64,000 bases of DNA from Variovorax paradoxus. GTDB taxonomy: Bacteria > Pseudomonadota > Gammaproteobacteria > Burkholderiales > Burkholderiaceae_C. Both the position numbers and the translations under genes were made by a program. Positions 63,994 through 64,000 of this stretch are shown in pieces. Location: NCBI RefSeq assembly GCF_030815975.1, contig NZ_JAUSXL010000002.1, positions 1,736,001 through 1,800,000 of the forward strand. Direction: 5' to 3'. Position 1 is the stretch's first letter. Each line of letters opens with the position of its first letter. The notes under the pieces are model-generated. The model did not search any database. It was not told where the DNA came from and saw only the letters and a list, made by a program, of their open reading frames with translations.

Positions 63994-64000
63994 TCTCGCC

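Overview
The window is high-GC DNA (roughly two thirds G+C by eye) from a betaproteobacterium, most likely a Comamonadaceae member close to Variovorax. This is inferred from the gene content (DUF3717/DUF1289 protein, type 2 argC, four orphan Bug/TctC receptors, the yhdP/glnE/nitrilase neighbourhood, a yybP-ykoY leader before terC). No database search was possible, so the genus is an inference. The DNA is chromosomal. I found no rRNA, tRNA, CRISPR array, transposase or integrase.

Layout. 1-8.8 kb: a nitrilase-family gene cut by the window edge, yhdP, divergent glnE, and an rlpA-type lipoprotein. 8.8-12.8 kb: oxidative-stress and redox genes, namely an AhpD-like protein and its ECF41 sigma factor (each with a textbook ECF41 promoter), a ferritin-like diiron protein, glutathione peroxidase and a GST. 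12.9-18.4 kb: purB, a PepSY membrane protein with a TonB-dependent receptor, and yaeQ. 18.4-24.9 kb: a catabolic island (GntR regulator, 2-hydroxyacid dehydrogenase, two enolase-superfamily enzymes, two Bug receptors) bounded by a perfect 165-bp direct repeat of the yaeQ 3' end. 25-31.9 kb: small conserved proteins, a manganese-riboswitch-controlled terC, an M48 protease, moaC and an O-antigen-ligase-like protein.

32-42.6 kb is a type IV pilus region: a pilE-fimT-pilV-pilW-pilX-pilY1 operon with a TonB-like last gene, then a lower-GC segment with tiny membrane ORFs, a lipoprotein, a TfpX/TfpZ pilin accessory protein and the major pilin pilA behind a sigma-54 promoter. 42.6-48 kb: a signalling cluster on the minus strand (TerC, PP2C phosphatase, FHA protein, CHASE2 class III cyclase, class II cyclic-nucleotide phosphodiesterase). 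48-53.4 kb: sucCD, argC, an SRPBCC protein, recX and recA with two tandem LexA boxes. 53.4-57.8 kb: MarR regulator, a TctD/TctE-like two-component system, a shortened membrane protein, birA and a SET-domain protein with a lysine-rich tail. 58-64 kb: topoisomerase III fused to an H1-like tail and a SWIB domain, a Bug receptor, and a LysR regulator divergent from a further Bug receptor.

The least ordinary items are the yaeQ-flanked island, an approx. 80-bp palindromic repeat present both inside the glnE reading frame and upstream of topB, the ECF41 promoter pair (one predicting an almost leaderless sigma-factor mRNA), and the adjacency of SET and SWIB 'chromatin' domains.
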